Source: an uncultured Eubacterium sp. (GTDB taxonomy: Bacteria; Bacillota; Clostridia; Lachnospirales; Lachnospiraceae). Taken from it: DNA of 22,928 bases. How positions within the stretch are numbered: position 1 is the stretch's first letter; each line of letters begins with the position of its first letter. Where the stretch lies: positions 1-22,928 of the forward strand of contig URKY01000038.1 of NCBI GenBank assembly GCA_900548465.1. The letters run 5' to 3'. The notes under the pieces are model-generated. The model saw only the letters and a list, made by a program, of their open reading frames with translations. It was not told where the DNA came from and searched no databases. The translations under genes and the position numbers were made by a program. Positions 8,375-15,249 of the stretch are shown here, one piece after another.

Positions 8375-8896
8375 TTAGCACTTTTCCGGTTCCGGATAAT
8401 CAACGCCAAATGTATCAACTGTAACTCTCTTCATCACCTGTGGTTCCAGCGGTTTATCCATATAGTCTGTAGCAACTGCTGCGATTTTATTCACAACATC
8501 TAAGCCTTCTATAACTTTTCCAAAACCTGCATACTGTCCGTCAAGGTGTGGTGAAGTTTCATGCATAATAAAAAACTGTGAACCGGCTGTATCAGGCATC
8601 ATAGTACGAGCCATAGATAAAACTCCCGGAGTATGCTTCAAATCATTTTTAAAACCATTTTCTGAAAATTCACCCTTGATAGAATATCCCGGTCCGCCAA
8701 CGCCGGTACCCTGTGGATCTCCACCTTGAATCATAAAACCTCTAATTACTCTATGAAATATAATGCCATCATAATATCCCTGTTTTACCAAACTAATAAA
8801 ATTATTAACAGTGTTTGGTGCAATCTCAGGATATAGTTCAGCCTTCATAATATCACCATTTTCCATTTCAATGGTTACTATTGGATTCTGTGCCAT
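8375..8896 (-). CDS. Cyclophilin-type peptidyl-prolyl cis-trans isomerase
   Basis: The product is 173 aa from the preferred ATG. Cyclophilins catalyse cis-trans isomerisation of X-Pro bonds. Visible family motifs are FHRVIRGFMIQGGDPQGTG (active-site Arg, Phe and Gln), GVLSMARTMMPDTAGSQFFI and HLDGQYAGFGKVIEGLDVVN. No signal peptide is seen, so it is cytoplasmic. An in-frame TTG at 8920 would add eight residues, but AAAGGAGAA lies seven bases upstream of the inner ATG at 8896 and decides the start. It is the first gene of a two-gene unit with the DUF1858 protein, behind the promoter at 8974-9002. Confidence 0.95.
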   Translation of the reverse strand: MAQNPIVTIEMENGDIMKAELYPEIAPNTVNNFISLVKQGYYDGIIFHRVIRGFMIQGGDPQGTGVGGPGYSIKGEFSENGFKNDLKHTPGVLSMARTMMPDTAGSQFFIMHETSPHLDGQYAGFGKVIEGLDVVNKIAAVATDYMDKPLEPQVMKRVTVDTFGVDYPEPEKC

Positions 8897-8973
8897 ATCT
8901 TTCTCCTTTCGATTTGACAAATTATTGTTTTAAATTTAAGACATTCTCAATCTCTCAAACTCAAGACGGGTTA

Positions 8974-9002
8974 ATTGTAACATATTTGTTATTCTAAAAC
9001 AA
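8974..9002 (-). promoter_or_regulatory. Promoter of the cyclophilin-DUF1858 unit
   Basis: Minus strand TTGTTT (8997-9002), 17 bp spacer, TACAAT (8974-8979), about 75 bp upstream of the ATG. The stretch 9003-9268 beyond it is about 80% A+T with homopolymer runs, and I see no gene in it. Confidence 0.65.
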
Positions 9003-9280
9003 TTAGAGATTAAATCCAATTTTTCACGATATATTACTAAAAAATTTTTTATATCAGATATTAATTTTAGTTTTTTTACTAGCTAAATTGTTTATGTCAT
9101 ACATATTTATTATTCAATGATTATAATTCCATTTATTTGCAATTTTTCAATTAAATGTAATAAAAACCTTTCAATTTAAATAAAGTCGTAAAAAAGGCAT
9201 TTTTTTTACATCTTGTTAATATTTTTTTAACATGGAAAACACTCTTTTTTCACGAATTCCCAGTAATATATAATTGTAAA

Positions 9281-9406
9281 CAGAAGTTATTACTCACTTT
9301 TGTTTATGTTTTTTCATAATTTTTTTAGAGTCGGATTTATCCGATTCCCTCCCTTTTTTATTATTAGAATATATTTGCGGAAAGGATGCAGCAATGCATC
9401 CTTTTT
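9281..9406 (+). ncRNA. Candidate small RNA (tentative)
   Basis: A perfect TATAAT at 9269-9274 (with a poor -35) faces rightward. A short hairpin (TCGGAT/ATCCGA) is followed by CCCTCCC in a T-rich stretch. A clear intrinsic terminator follows: AAAGGATGCA (9381-9390), GCAA loop, TGCATCCTTT (9395-9404), with T residues to 9406. No rightward gene precedes this terminator, which is the main reason to suspect an RNA of about 125 nt. The 73-codon open frame here has no ribosome binding site and no recognisable product. Confidence 0.25.
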
Positions 9407-9426
9407 GCGTGTTCTACAAGCGGTGA

Positions 9427-9491
9427 ATAATAATAGAGGCCATCTCCTGTCGAACGCTTGCGTTCGTAAAGGAGATGGCCTCTATTATTAT
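9427..9491. repeat. 65-nt two-stage palindrome downstream of glutamine synthetase
   Basis: The outer arms 9427-9448 and 9470-9491 are perfect 22-nt inverted repeats (each contains GAGGCCATCTCC or its complement). Inside, CGAACGC (9451-9457) and GCGTTCG (9460-9466) form a second 7-bp stem around TT. It could act as a terminator for the leftward glutamine synthetase transcript (followed by TATTATTATT on that strand), but it is longer and more perfect than a usual terminator. It may be a dispersed palindromic element. Confidence 0.75.
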
Positions 9492-9494
9492 ATA

Positions 9495-9543
9495 GCGCGA
9501 CAGCGCGTCATGAGCATGTAGCATAGCGAAATGCGAATGCTCC
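9495..9543. repeat. Nested GC-rich hairpins beside the palindrome
   Basis: GCGCGACAGCGCG is followed by a region where GAGCAT (9512-9517) pairs with ATGCTC (near 9536-9542), with a possible inner GCAT/ATGC stem. The base composition differs sharply from the A+T-rich surroundings. Together with the 65-nt palindrome this makes a compact structured block in the 3' region of the glutamine synthetase transcript. Confidence 0.4.
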
Positions 9544-9593
9544 TTCCCACTACTCTGAAGGATCTCATCCTATCTGTCTTCACTTATTACAAA

Positions 9594-11687
9594 TTATAAT
9601 TCAAAAAGTAAATCGCCATATGTAGGCATTGGCCACATGCTCTTAGGCATAATAACTTCAAGTTCGTCTGCCGGTTTTCTAAGTGCAGCCATTGCAGCCA
9701 TAACGTCATCCTTGTATGCTTTGGCCACTGCCTGCACGTCGCCTGCATTTGCAGCCTTTTCAGTAATTTCTGCAAGTGCCTTTGTTGCATCCTTCATTTC
9801 ATTTAACTTGTCAGTTACTTCTGCTAAAAGTTCTGTCTGAACTGTTGGTTCAACGCCAGCTTCCTTAACAGCTAATATTGTATCTGCTAATTTTCCTGTG
9901 TACTTAACAGCTGTCGGAATTAACATCTTATTTGCTATATCAACCATTGTTAAAGCTTCAATGTTTCTAACTCCTGCATACTGTTCAAAGAGGATTTCTT
10001 CTCTTGCCTGTAATTCTCTTTCTGAAAGAACCTTGCAATTCTTGTACATTTCAATAGTTGATTCAGATGTTAATGCCGGAATTGCATCAACAATTGATTT
10101 GCAGTTTGGAAGTCCACGTTTTTCAGCTTCAAGTGGCCATTCATCTGAATATCCGTTTCCATTGAAGATAATTCTTGAATGTTCTCTCATCAACTTAGCT
10201 GTGTACTCTTCTACTGCCTTATCGAAGTCCTCTGCCCCTTCTAAAACTTCAACAGCCTTTTCAAACTGTTCAGCCATCATAGCGTTAAGAACTGTATTTA
10301 CATCACCTATAGAATTGGATGAAGCAACCATTCTGAATTCGAATCTGTTACCTGTGAATGCAAACGGTGATGTTCTGTTTCTGTCTGTTGGATCCTTCTC
10401 AAGTTTAGGAAGTTTCTTAATACCAAAATCAATTTCTCCTGATGAAAGGCTCGATGTTGCCTTACCATTCTTAATAATCTGATCCACAACATCTCCAACC
10501 TGATCTCCAAGGTACATTGAGATGATTGCAGGAGGTGCCTCGTTTGCACCAAGTCTATGATCGTTACCTGTATTAGATGCAGCAAGTCTTAATAAAACTG
10601 CGTGAGTATCAACTGCTGCCATTGTACATGCAAGCACTAACTGGAATAACTTATTGTTTTCAGGTTCTTTACCAGGTTTAAATAAATTGATTCCATCATC
10701 TGTTGTAAGAGACCAGTTATTATGCTTACCTGAACCATTAATTCCATCAAACGGTTTCTCATGTAATAGACAAATCATTCCGTGTTCTCTTGCTGTCTTT
10801 TTCAAAAGATCCATTACTAAAAGGTTATTGTCCAATGCAACGTTGGAAATTGCAAAAATAGGAGCAATTTCGTGCTGTCCCGGTGCGACCTCGCAATGTT
10901 CTGTTTTAGCTGTAATACCCAATTTCCAAAGTTTTACGTCTAAGTCTTCCATAAATGCTTTAACTCTTGGAGAAATTGAACCAAAGTACTGATCATCCAT
11001 CTCCTGTCCTTTTGGAGGCATTGCTCCGAAAAGTGTACGGCCTGAATAAATAAGGTCAGGTCTCTTCATATATTTTTCTTTATCAACAAGGAAATACTCC
11101 TGTTCAGGACCAACGTATGAGTAAATTCTCTTAGTTTCCTCATTTCCAAATAATCTCATAAGTCTTACACCCTGTTTGCTTACGGCATGCATTGCCTTAA
11201 GAAGAGGTGTTTTTGTATCAAGAGATTCACCTGTGTATGAACAAAATGCTGTTGGAATACAAAGTGTATCTTCCTTAATATATACAGGAGAAGTAATATC
11301 CCATGCTGTGTATCCTCTTGCTCCACAAGTTGCTCTAAGTCCACCTGAAGGAAATGAAGAAGCATCTGGTTCTCCCATAAGTAATTCCTTACCGGTAAAA
11401 GTATTTTCAATCTCACCATCTACAGGTATTGAAGAAAATGAATCATGTTTTTCAGCTCCTACTGAAATAACATATGGCTGGAATACATGTGTAAAGTGTG
11501 TAGCACCTTTTTCCAACGCCCATTCCTTCATTGCCTGAGCAACTACGTCAGCTAAATCTTCTGTAATTTCTCCACCTTCATGCACTAATGTCTTAACTCT
11601 GTCAAAATCACTTTTTGGTAAACGTACTTTCATAACTGCATCATCAAAGACATGTTCACCAAATACTTTCTCAATATTTACTCCCAT
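9594..11687 (-). CDS. glnN: Glutamine synthetase, type III
   Basis: The product is 697 aa, the length of the large type III glutamine synthetases (about 700 aa) of Bacteroides and Clostridia, much longer than GSI (about 450 aa). It makes glutamine from glutamate, ammonia and ATP. Visible motifs include PSGGLRATCGARGYTAWDIT, the catalytic-domain EHCEVAPGQHEIAPIF, HEKPFDGINGSGKHNNWSL, NEAPPAIISMYLG and NRTSPFAFTGNRFEFRMVAS. The C-terminus ends PTYGDLLFEL. An ATG at 11714 would add nine residues, but AAAGGAA lies before the inner ATG at 11687, which begins MGVNIEKVFGEHVFDD. The upstream leader carries an intrinsic terminator and overlapping hairpins, so expression is probably controlled by antitermination. 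Downstream lies a large palindrome rather than a textbook terminator. Confidence 0.97.
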   Translation of the reverse strand: MGVNIEKVFGEHVFDDAVMKVRLPKSDFDRVKTLVHEGGEITEDLADVVAQAMKEWALEKGATHFTHVFQPYVISVGAEKHDSFSSIPVDGEIENTFTGKELLMGEPDASSFPSGGLRATCGARGYTAWDITSPVYIKEDTLCIPTAFCSYTGESLDTKTPLLKAMHAVSKQGVRLMRLFGNEETKRIYSYVGPEQEYFLVDKEKYMKRPDLIYSGRTLFGAMPPKGQEMDDQYFGSISPRVKAFMEDLDVKLWKLGITAKTEHCEVAPGQHEIAPIFAISNVALDNNLLVMDLLKKTAREHGMICLLHEKPFDGINGSGKHNNWSLTTDDGINLFKPGKEPENNKLFQLVLACTMAAVDTHAVLLRLAASNTGNDHRLGANEAPPAIISMYLGDQVGDVVDQIIKNGKATSSLSSGEIDFGIKKLPKLEKDPTDRNRTSPFAFTGNRFEFRMVASSNSIGDVNTVLNAMMAEQFEKAVEVLEGAEDFDKAVEEYTAKLMREHSRIIFNGNGYSDEWPLEAEKRGLPNCKSIVDAIPALTSESTIEMYKNCKVLSERELQAREEILFEQYAGVRNIEALTMVDIANKMLIPTAVKYTGKLADTILAVKEAGVEPTVQTELLAEVTDKLNEMKDATKALAEITEKAANAGDVQAVAKAYKDDVMAAMAALRKPADELEVIMPKSMWPMPTYGDLLFEL

Positions 11688-11737
11688 AGTTCTTATTCCT
11701 TTCTTTACTAACATATTTTCCGCTGAATTGTTTCTTC

Positions 11738-11785
11738 AAAAAAATAAAGGCACTTCTCCAAAGATTTCTTTTGAAGAACGCCCTT
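11738..11785 (-). terminator. Intrinsic terminator inside the glnN leader
   Basis: On the minus strand AAGGGC-G-TTCTTC (11773-11785) pairs with GGAGAA-GT-GCCTTT (11746-11759) and is followed by ATTTTTTT (11738-11745). It lies about 50 bp upstream of the glutamine synthetase start codon and downstream of its promoter, so it is an attenuator and not the end of another gene. Confidence 0.7.
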
Positions 11786-11826
11786 GTCCTTAATCTCATT
11801 AGCGGCGAGGCTCTCACCTCGTTCGC
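11738..11826 (-). promoter_or_regulatory. ANTAR-type antitermination leader of glutamine synthetase
   Basis: Read on the minus strand, hairpin P1 (11802-11826) is CGAGG-TGAGAG-CCTCG with a 3-bp extension GCG/CGC. Hairpin P2 (11774-11791) is AAGGAC-AAGGGC-GTTCTT. Both have six-base loops. The P2 loop has A at position 1 and G at position 4, as known for ANTAR targets; P1 has G at position 4 but T at position 1. The 3' arm and loop of P2 are also the 5' arm of the terminator at 11738-11785, so forming P2 would prevent termination. Proteins of the EutV/NasR class act this way. No ANTAR gene is in this window, so the assignment rests on RNA architecture and on the nitrogen-assimilation target. 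Confidence 0.6.
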
Positions 11827-11831
11827 AGTAT

Positions 11832-11860
11832 AATCTACACTATTTTATTACAAAAATCAA
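11832..11860 (-). promoter_or_regulatory. Promoter of the glutamine synthetase leader
   Basis: Minus strand TTGATT (11855-11860), 17 bp spacer, TAGATT (11832-11837). Transcription would start within a few bases of hairpin P1, giving a leader of about 140 nt. The rest of the gap (11861-11987) is A+T-rich 3' flank of the sortase gene, without a convincing terminator. Confidence 0.55.
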
Positions 11861-11987
11861 TACTGTCACCCGTTTTATCTTGTTTTTTTAACCTTTTTCT
11901 TAATAAAATTAAGTATTTGACTAAATTTCAGAAGTTTTTGTGTTTTATGTAAACCGTTTTAACTTTTTTCCCCTAATAGCATTTACA

Positions 11988-12803
11988 TCAGTCAACTACT
12001 TCTTCCCCTCTGTACATACAGACTAACTGTCTGTTTCCGTAATCATCAACGCAAGTTGAACACATAATTATTTTGTCCGATGTAGTTGGCTTTTCCACGT
12101 CAAATTTGTAAGTACTCTTTGACGACACTCTGTTAATCCAATCCTGAAAGTCTTTATCATTTTCAAATCCGAATTTGTAAACTTCATCATTATCATCCTT
12201 TGCTGAAAAAGTTGAAAAAACATAATAAATATAATGCTTATACCCCACATACACATCAAATGTAGGATGTTTTTTACAGAACTCAGCCTGTCTAAAATTC
12301 ATTATTTCCTTAAACATTGATCCATCAAGCATATTATGACCGTAAAGGATGCACATTTTGCCATCAAGACCGGCAGTTCTGTAATCCAGAAATATAGCCC
12401 CTGCTCCATTAGACACTTTATCTGAACCGCGTTTTAAATAAAAGCTGTTGTCCTCGTGCTCAACAATCGGATATTGTATTCTTGTACCGTCAAGTTTTAT
12501 ATAGCCTTTTGCTTCATCATTATATTGAAGCATAGCTTTATAATCCCACTTCCACGTAGTAAGGGATTTCGTATAATCAATCTTATCTGTTTTCTGCACG
12601 GATTGTTTTTTAGTTTCCTGCTGCACAAACATTTTATTAATATCAGCATATTTTGATTCATCTTCCTTATAATTAAGGTATGAGTCCGTAAGGCTGTAGG
12701 ATGCATAAATCAATACAAGTGCTGCAACACTTAATGCCACCACTCTTACAATTGAATATGCCTTTTTTGACAGGCGGATTTTCTTTTTACTGTTCTTCTC
12801 CAT
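11988..12803 (-). CDS. Class B sortase
   Basis: The 271-aa protein has a short basic N-terminus and one hydrophobic segment (about residues 19-38), giving the usual N-in membrane anchor. The extracellular catalytic domain follows. The catalytic triad is visible: His156 in ILYGHNM, Cys251 in CSTC and Arg258 in NRQLVCMYR. The class B pattern of a signature Cys followed closely by the Arg is clear. Sortases cleave a sorting motif of secreted proteins and attach them to the peptidoglycan or to each other. No substrate with a sorting signal and no pilin is in the window, so the target is unknown. The gene is monocistronic, with a good ribosome binding site (GAGGAAG) and a near-consensus promoter. 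Confidence 0.93.
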   Translation of the reverse strand: MEKNSKKKIRLSKKAYSIVRVVALSVAALVLIYASYSLTDSYLNYKEDESKYADINKMFVQQETKKQSVQKTDKIDYTKSLTTWKWDYKAMLQYNDEAKGYIKLDGTRIQYPIVEHEDNSFYLKRGSDKVSNGAGAIFLDYRTAGLDGKMCILYGHNMLDGSMFKEIMNFRQAEFCKKHPTFDVYVGYKHYIYYVFSTFSAKDDNDEVYKFGFENDKDFQDWINRVSSKSTYKFDVEKPTTSDKIIMCSTCVDDYGNRQLVCMYRGEEVVD

Positions 12804-12836
12804 TGCTGACTTCCTCTATATATATATACTAGAAAT

Positions 12837-12865
12837 AGTATAAAATTATTCCATATAAAAAGCAA
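12837..12865 (-). promoter_or_regulatory. Promoter of the sortase gene
   Basis: Minus strand TTGCTT (12860-12865), 17 bp spacer, TATACT (12837-12842), about 33 bp upstream of the start codon. Confidence 0.7.
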
Positions 12866-12913
12866 CTGTTTACTAAAAGATAAAATTCTACATTATATTA
12901 TAAATTTTATAAT

Positions 12914-12941
12914 ATAAAAAGGTATCGCAAAATGCGATACC
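12914..12941 (-). terminator. Terminator of the aldolase gene
   Basis: A perfect stem GGTATCGCA/TGCGATACC (12921-12941, loop of three) is followed on the minus strand by TTTTTATATT. It lies 35 bp past the aldolase stop codon. Confidence 0.88.
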
Positions 12942-12975
12942 CATTTATAGTAAATTAAATTTACGGTTATATTAA

Positions 12976-13842
12976 TTATTCAGCTTTTCCAACTGATCCG
13001 AAAAGTTCCATCTTTTCTTTTACTGTTGCCTTAATAGCGTCAGCACCAGGTGCAAGAAGTTTTCTAGGGTCAAATCCCTTTCCTTCTAAGTCCTTACCTG
13101 CTTCGATGTATTTTCTTGTAGCGTCAGCAAATGATAACTGACATTCTGTATTAACATTGATCTTTGATACACCAAGGTCAATTGCCTTCTTAATCATATC
13201 TGAAGGAATTCCTGTACCACCATGAAGAACTAATGGCATGATTCCTGTCTTCTGCTGAATAGCATCTAATGTTTCAAAGCTAAGTCCTTCCCAGTTATCA
13301 GGGTACTTTCCATGAATATTGCCAATACCTGCTGCAAGCATATCTACTCCAAGATCTGCAACTGCTTTACATTCATCAGGATCTGCACATTCTCCTCTAC
13401 CGATAACTCCGTCTTCTTCTCCACCAATTGAACCAACTTCTGCTTCAATTGACATATCCATAGCATGTGCAACTGCTACTAATTCTTTAGTCTTAGCAAT
13501 GTTCTCTTCGATTGGATAATGAGAACCATCAAACATGATTGATGTAAATCCTGCTTTGATACACTTATAACATCCTTCGTATGTTCCGTGATCTAAATGA
13601 AGAGCTACAGGAACTGTAATTCCTAATTCTTCATCCATAGCCTTAACCATAGCTGCAACAGTCTTAAATCCTGTCATATACTTTCCAGCGCCTTCTGACA
13701 CACCCAAAATTACAGGGCTCTTTAATTCCTGTGCTGTTAAAAGGATTGACTTTGTCCACTCAAGGTTGTTGATGTTGAACTGTCCTACTGCATAATGTCC
13801 TGCTTTTGCTTTTTCTAACATTTCTTTTGCTGATACTAACAT
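12976..13842 (-). CDS. fba: Class II fructose-bisphosphate aldolase
   Basis: The product is 288 aa from the preferred start, the normal length for class II Fba. It splits fructose 1,6-bisphosphate into dihydroxyacetone phosphate and glyceraldehyde 3-phosphate using a Zn ion. Motifs are VALHLDHGTYEGCYKCIKAG (Zn ligand and signature), FDGSHYPIEEN, IGNIHGKYPDN and PLVLHGGTGIPSDMIKKAI, with INVNTECQLSF near the C-terminus. The open frame extends 21 codons upstream, but GGAGGT lies directly before the ATG at 13842 (MLVSAKEMLEKAKAGHYAVG), which fits the family start. It has its own promoter and terminator. With the phosphofructokinase at 15880 it covers two consecutive glycolytic steps, though on opposite strands and separated by cotJ. 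Confidence 0.96.
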   Translation of the reverse strand: MLVSAKEMLEKAKAGHYAVGQFNINNLEWTKSILLTAQELKSPVILGVSEGAGKYMTGFKTVAAMVKAMDEELGITVPVALHLDHGTYEGCYKCIKAGFTSIMFDGSHYPIEENIAKTKELVAVAHAMDMSIEAEVGSIGGEEDGVIGRGECADPDECKAVADLGVDMLAAGIGNIHGKYPDNWEGLSFETLDAIQQKTGIMPLVLHGGTGIPSDMIKKAIDLGVSKINVNTECQLSFADATRKYIEAGKDLEGKGFDPRKLLAPGADAIKATVKEKMELFGSVGKAE

Positions 13843-13893
13843 AATGTACCTCCATTTATTTTCTTTATTGTTAATTTTTAAACAACCATCATT

Positions 13894-13922
13894 AGTATAC
13901 CCCATTTTATGGCAAATGCCAA
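13894..13922 (-). promoter_or_regulatory. Promoter of the aldolase gene
   Basis: Minus strand TTGGCA (13917-13922), 17 bp spacer, TATACT (13894-13899), about 50 bp upstream of the start. Confidence 0.75.
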
Positions 13923-13966
13923 TATTATTTTACTGTATTTTTGCAACTATGTTGATGTATTTTTTG

Positions 13967-14300
13967 CTGGGTGCTGATTACATTCCGGGCAAAAAGCAAT
14001 AAATTAGCAAGAAATTGAAGTATTTATTGCTTTTATTCACCGGGTGGCGAATAATTTTAGGCAGAAAGCAATAGATTTGCAAAAATATGAGTTATTTATT
14101 GCTTTTATTCGCCGGGCGACAGAAAATTTCGAGTAGAAAGCAATAGATTTTCAAGAAATTGAAGTATTTATTGCTTTTATTCGCTGAGCAGCGAAAAATC
14201 CCAGGCAGAAAGCAATATATTAGCAAGAATATGAATTTTTTATTGCTTTTATTGGCTGGGCGGCGGGAAATCTCAAACAAAAAGCAACAAAATGCAACAT
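13967..14300. repeat. 72-bp tandem repeat, about 4.6 copies, each with a hairpin
   Basis: The core AAAGCAA recurs at 13993, 14065, 14137, 14209 and 14281, an exact 72-base period. Each full unit has an inverted repeat, AAAGCAATA near its start and TATTGCTTT about 25 bases on, followed by a short GC-rich linker (variants of CGCCGGGCGRC). Units diverge by point changes but not in length. The 72-base period is a multiple of three and keeps a frame open on the minus strand (14092-14337), but there is no ribosome binding site and it runs through a terminator, so I read it as noncoding. It fills the gap between the cotJC terminator and the aldolase promoter. Confidence 0.9.
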
Positions 14301-14308
14301 AAAGAAAT

Positions 14309-14339
14309 GGGTGGAATTTGATAAACCAAATTTCCACCC
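14309..14339 (-). terminator. Probable terminator of the cotJ operon
   Basis: GGGTGGAATTTG (14309-14320) pairs with CAAATTTCCACCC (14327-14339) with one bulged base. On the minus strand it is followed by CATTTCTTTATG, a modest T-rich tail. It lies 41 bp past the cotJC stop codon. Confidence 0.6.
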
Positions 14340-14380
14340 TAAATTTATGACTTGTTTCTATTAATGCCTCAATCTATATC

Positions 14381-14983
14381 TTACTTACACTTGCATCCAC
14401 TTGGATTAAATGCATAATAATTCTTTTTATCTAATTCTTCCGTAAGCATTCTCAACGCTTCACCGAATCTCTGGAAGTGAACTATTTCACGTTTTCTCAA
14501 GAATCTGATTGGGTCACAGACTTCATTGTCCTTTACTAAAGTCAGAATATTATCGTACGTTTTTCTTGCTTTCTGTTCTGCAGCCATATCTTCTACCAAA
14601 TCAGCAATAGGATCGCCGGATGACTGAAACTCTGTAGCCTGAAATGGTACTCCGCCGGCAGCCTGTGGCCAGACACCTAAAGTGTGGTCCACATAGTATT
14701 TTTCAAATCCGGCAATATCTGCGTCATCGCAAGGCAAATCCTTTACGAGCTGATGCACAATTGTTCCAACAATTTCCAAATGCGAGAGTTCTTCGGTAGC
14801 AATGTCATTTAAAAGACCAGCAATTCTTGGATTTTTAAAAGTAAATTTCTGAGACATATAACGCAATGCAGCGCCCATTTCTCCGTCCGGACCACCATAT
14901 TGGCTAATAACTACCTGAGCAATTTTCGGATTTTTAATTTTGATGTTTACAGGATACTGTAATCTCTTTTCATATACATACAT
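14381..14983 (-). CDS. cotJC: CotJC spore-coat protein, manganese-catalase family
   Basis: The 200-aa protein begins MYVYEKRLQYPVNIKI and has the ferritin-like metal-ligand pattern of Mn catalases: GPDGEMGAALRYMSQ, IATEELSHLEIVG (ExxH), EDMAAEQKARKTYDNI and KREIVHFQRFGEAL. In spore formers CotJC is part of the coat and may break down hydrogen peroxide. The open frame extends seven codons upstream, but AAGGAGG precedes the ATG at 14983, which overlaps the cotJB stop (TAATG). The C-terminus ends SGCKCK, two cysteines that could take part in coat cross-linking; that is inference. Confidence 0.95.
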   Translation of the reverse strand: MYVYEKRLQYPVNIKIKNPKIAQVVISQYGGPDGEMGAALRYMSQKFTFKNPRIAGLLNDIATEELSHLEIVGTIVHQLVKDLPCDDADIAGFEKYYVDHTLGVWPQAAGGVPFQATEFQSSGDPIADLVEDMAAEQKARKTYDNILTLVKDNEVCDPIRFLRKREIVHFQRFGEALRMLTEELDKKNYYAFNPSGCKCK

Positions 14984-15249
14984 TAGCAGTTTCCTCCTTC
15001 CCAAGGCATTGGGCCTTTATTCCATTCCCAATAGTCTTCATTGCTTACCTCGTAAAAAGTAAGCGGACCAAATCTTCTAGTATACTCCTTCCATGCAGCC
15101 TTGCGCGTCTCCTGCATCTTGTTATAGTACAGGATAGCCTCCTGGCAATTGGGATGGGTATCTAAAAATAATCTTGTATCATCTAATGCAAAACTTGCCT
15201 GAGTAATGATTTTCATTAAACTTTTTTTATCCATGTTCATATTCATCAT
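14983..15249 (-). CDS. cotJB: CotJB spore-coat protein
   Basis: The 88-aa protein matches the CotJB family: KKSLMKIITQASFALDDTRL, FLDTHPNCQEAILYYN, and the C-terminal GPLTFYEVSNEDYWEWNKGP followed by MPWEGG. It is a small coat component encoded between cotJA and cotJC. The ATG at 15249 overlaps the cotJA stop codon (ATGA), with GGGAGG within the end of cotJA as the ribosome binding site. The N-terminus MMNMNM repeats the Asn-Met taste of its neighbour. Confidence 0.93.
   Translation of the reverse strand: MMNMNMDKKSLMKIITQASFALDDTRLFLDTHPNCQEAILYYNKMQETRKAAWKEYTRRFGPLTFYEVSNEDYWEWNKGPMPWEGGNC

Noticed and set aside
9300..9521. 73-codon rightward open frame
   Set aside because: It runs through a terminator and the large palindrome, has no ribosome binding site, and gives no recognisable protein.
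13843..13905. N-terminal extension of the aldolase
   Set aside because: The extra 21 codons do not resemble the family, and the ribosome binding site GGAGGT directly precedes the inner ATG.
14092..14337. 81-codon open frame on the minus strand with 24-residue repeats
   Set aside because: It is the 72-bp tandem repeat read in frame. It begins at a GTG without a ribosome binding site inside the cotJ terminator hairpin, and the peptide has odd Phe/Cys/Asn composition.
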